Origin: Ruminococcus sp. UBA7014 | GTDB taxonomy: Bacteria; Bacillota; Clostridia; Oscillospirales; Ruminococcaceae | Assembly (NCBI GenBank): GCA_002449575.1 | Contig: DJXC01000134.1 | Location: forward strand, 1 to 15,233 | Direction of reading: 5' to 3' | DNA length: 15,233 nt | In this document: positions 13,569 through 15,233 of the stretch, piece after piece | Layout of the letters: every line of letters begins with the position of its first letter | Position numbering within the stretch: position 1 is the stretch's first letter | Position numbers and translations under genes: made by a program | Notes under the pieces: model-generated | Told to the model about the DNA's origin: nothing | The model's database searches: none | Seen by the model: only the letters and a program-made list of their open reading frames with translations

Positions 13569-14732
13569 TTATTCTACTTCAGCAATATTTGCTTCTGTCA
13601 GTTTTCGGAAGGGCAGATTTAATTCAGTTGCTGCACCGATATAAGAAGTATGCCATGTCTGATATTCGGTAAAATCCAAAGGGTCAGCAACAAATGCCGA
13701 CGCATCTGTTCCGGGAGGATAAATAAAATAAACGAAACCACTGCCGCTGACATCTGCATAAGCCGGAAATTCCTGTTCATATTCATTGTCTTCCATAGCT
13801 TCCCGATTCCATGCATCTACATAACCAGCCTCATGATAATATCCGGAAACAGTATCATAATCATACAGACTATATGCCCAAAAATTTCCGGAAATGCCGG
13901 AACTGTGCAAAGCACTGGCTTCAATTATCCCATTACTGTAAAAACGCAGATATGGAGTTGTTTTAAGCTTCCGATAAATATTTCCCTCATCATCAAAACC
14001 ATATATAACAGCCGTCACAGAAGAGACAGCAGTATTTGACCACCGCACAATCAGTTCATCTTTTCCGTCATTATCAATATCATAAACAGTAAATTCATTT
14101 TCCGAAATATCTGATTCATTCAGTACTTCAAACACATCATCCTGAAAACTGCGATACTGAAAAATATGTTCCAAAACCTCACGATAATTTTTAACACTTT
14201 CCTGTACAGAAGTTTCTGGTACAGCTTCTGTCGTTTCTTCTACGGAAGCAGAAACAACTGAAGTATGTTCTGGTGTAGTAACAGTAGTAGTGCTTTCTGA
14301 TTCTGTATAAATTTCATCTGTCATCGGGGTTTCCTGTTCAGAAGCAGAAAGTGTTTCTGTTGTTTCTGGCTCTGTTTCAGAAACGGTAATTTCTTCAGAA
14401 ACGGATTCGGAATTTATAACTTCCTGTTCCGTAATGATTTCCGGAATAGATTCTGGAACAGTTTCTTTTATAGGTTCTGAAATCATATCCGAAATTTCTG
14501 TCTGTACAGAAGCTGCCGCCGGCAGATTAGTTTCCACAATTCTGGATTCTGCCACAGTTTCGGAAGTTTCCTGTTCCAGTTTCGTTACAGAAGATTCTGT
14601 ATGATTCAAGCAAGCAATCAGGCATCCCCCTGCCACAGCTACCGCCAGCGCAGAAACAGTCAGCGGCAGGAAAAATTTTTTGCTGTCGGCTGCTCTATTT
14701 GTTTCTTTCTGATTCGGTATATTATGATTCAT
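13569..14732 (-). CDS. exported Ser/Thr/Glu-rich protein with aspartate-rich calcium-loop-like motif
   Basis: A 387-residue protein with a basic N-terminus and one hydrophobic segment at about 20-41. That segment ends in LIAC (Cys41), which fits a lipobox, so it is a lipoprotein or an N-terminally anchored protein. Residues about 45-185 are a Ser/Thr/Glu/Val-rich stalk with short ETVSE-like repeats, typical of cell-wall-spanning linkers. The C-terminal domain (about 190-387) contains DIDNDGKDELIV at 218-229, as in FG-GAP/VCBS or EF-hand-like calcium loops, then YGFDDEGNIYRKLKT and an aromatic-rich region. Start ATG 14732 has AGAAGGG about 11 nt upstream. It is monocistronic between its promoter and a bidirectional terminator, and convergent with another P/T/E-tailed lipoprotein. 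No enzyme signature is recognised; a surface or extracellular role is inferred. Confidence 0.78.
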   Translation of the reverse strand: MNHNIPNQKETNRAADSKKFFLPLTVSALAVAVAGGCLIACLNHTESSVTKLEQETSETVAESRIVETNLPAAASVQTEISDMISEPIKETVPESIPEIITEQEVINSESVSEEITVSETEPETTETLSASEQETPMTDEIYTESESTTTVTTPEHTSVVSASVEETTEAVPETSVQESVKNYREVLEHIFQYRSFQDDVFEVLNESDISENEFTVYDIDNDGKDELIVRWSNTAVSSVTAVIYGFDDEGNIYRKLKTTPYLRFYSNGIIEASALHSSGISGNFWAYSLYDYDTVSGYYHEAGYVDAWNREAMEDNEYEQEFPAYADVSGSGFVYFIYPPGTDASAFVADPLDFTEYQTWHTSYIGAATELNLPFRKLTEANIAEVE

Positions 14733-14777
14733 AATAAAAATCCCTTCTTTAAATTAATCATTCTGCAAGCTTACTTA

Positions 14778-14806
14778 ACTATAACACATTTCAGCACATT
14801 TGTCAA
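14778..14806 (-). promoter_or_regulatory. promoter for the exported Ser/Thr/Glu-rich protein
   Basis: On the minus strand TTGACA (14801-14806) and TATAGT (14778-14783) are separated by 17 bp, with an extended -10 TG. Eleven of twelve hexamer bases match consensus. Transcription would start near 14771, giving a leader of about 39 nt. Confidence 0.85.
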
Positions 14807-14829
14807 GGGTGGGGAAAATAATTCAAGAA

Positions 14830-14862
14830 AATCTCCTGCTGTTTTCCACACAGCAGGAGATT
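14830..14862 (-). terminator. terminator of the aldolase gene
   Basis: AATCTCCTGCTG (14830-14841) pairs perfectly over 12 bp with CAGCAGGAGATT (14851-14862) around a 9-nt loop. Read on the minus strand, TTTTC follows directly. It lies 32 bp beyond the aldolase stop and shields the next minus-strand promoter from read-through. Confidence 0.85.
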
Positions 14863-14894
14863 CTTGTAAAATCATACAAAAACAATGGTAAAAA

Positions 14895-15233
14895 TTAGTC
14901 GTTAGCCTTACCAACAGAACCGAACAGTTCCATTTTTTCTTTTACCTTTGCCTTGATTGCTTCAAAGCCGGGAGCGAGCAGTTTTCTGGGGTCGAAACCC
15001 TTACCCTGCTTATCCTTGCCTTCTTCGATGTATTTTCTGGTAGCTTCCTGGAAAGCCCACTGGCACTCTGTATTCACGTTGATTTTTGCAACGCCGAGAG
15101 AGATAGCCTTTTTAATCTGGTCGTCCGGGATACCTGTACCGCCGTGCAGTACCAGAGGCATGGGAGTTTCTCTGCCTTCGTTGACTCTCTTGTTAATAGC
15201 ATCGAGAGTTTCAAAGCTCAGACCTTCCCAGTT
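14895..15233 (-). CDS. fba: class II fructose-bisphosphate aldolase (N-terminal part outside window)
   Basis: The last 112 residues of a zinc-dependent class II aldolase, which cleaves fructose 1,6-bisphosphate to glyceraldehyde 3-phosphate and dihydroxyacetone phosphate in glycolysis. The frame is open to the window edge, so the gene begins outside; family members are near 280-310 residues, so about a third is visible. Key segments are LVLHGGTGIPDDQI (zinc-ligand His and phosphate-binding Gly loop) and ISLGVAKINVNTE (the NVNT phosphate-binding stretch, more often NIDT). A Lys-rich helical C-terminus follows. The internal Met at 15159-15161 is not a start, because the frame upstream encodes normal aldolase sequence (NWEGLSFETLDAINKRV). 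A related tagatose-bisphosphate aldolase is possible but less likely. Confidence 0.92.
   Translation of the reverse strand, partial: NWEGLSFETLDAINKRVNEGRETPMPLVLHGGTGIPDDQIKKAISLGVAKINVNTECQWAFQEATRKYIEEGKDKQGKGFDPRKLLAPGFEAIKAKVKEKMELFGSVGKAND

Noticed and set aside
14160..14600. DNA repeat array or CRISPR-like pattern
   Set aside because: The repetitiveness comes from Ser/Thr/Glu codons in the stalk of the exported protein; units vary in length and sequence and there are no spacers.

Overview
The window reads as chromosomal DNA from a low-to-moderate GC Gram-positive anaerobe of the class Clostridia, most likely a Ruminococcus-like member of the Oscillospiraceae. This rests on strong AGGAGG ribosome binding sites, consensus sigma-A promoters with 17-bp spacers, lipobox lipoproteins, a BspA-type leucine-rich repeat protein, a Ser/Thr/Glu-rich surface protein and a class II aldolase. 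Species assignment is inference. I see no rRNA, tRNA, CRISPR array, transposase or phage gene.

Left region (1-4235, minus strand): one operon, read right to left from a near-perfect promoter at 4347-4375. It encodes a cytoplasmic leucine-rich repeat protein with a helical N-terminal part, a divergent Ser/Thr-kinase-like protein with a zinc ribbon, a von Willebrand A (VWA) protein with an intact metal site, and a PP2C phosphatase cut by the window edge. Kinase, VWA and PP2C together match the composition of the TerY-phosphorylation (TerY-P) triad, which is known from stress and anti-phage contexts. The LRR protein is an extra first component. This is the most interesting locus here.

Middle-left region (4236-8201): a 400-bp divergent intergenic region holds two back-to-back promoters and three dyads. 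It is followed by a plus-strand operon of two paralogous sugar-binding-type lipoproteins and a two-TM GGDEF protein, closed by a strong terminator. No ABC permease or ATPase is present. The operon therefore looks like a ligand-sensing signalling cassette rather than a transporter. The GGDEF signature is degenerate (TGNEF).

Middle-right region (8238-10555): a metallophosphoesterase, an APH-fold sugar kinase resembling N-acetylhexosamine 1-kinase, and a small nitroreductase form an operon with its own promoter. A two-TM conserved small protein (10655-11194), the bifunctional NAD(P)H-hydrate repair enzyme Nnr, and an unrecognised lipoprotein with a Pro/Thr/Glu tail follow on the plus strand.

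Right region (13496-15233): a bidirectional terminator separates the last plus-strand gene from a convergent minus-strand gene for an exported, Ser/Thr/Glu-rich protein with an aspartate-rich calcium-loop-like motif. Beyond its promoter lie the terminator and the last 112 codons of a class II fructose-bisphosphate aldolase, also on the minus strand.
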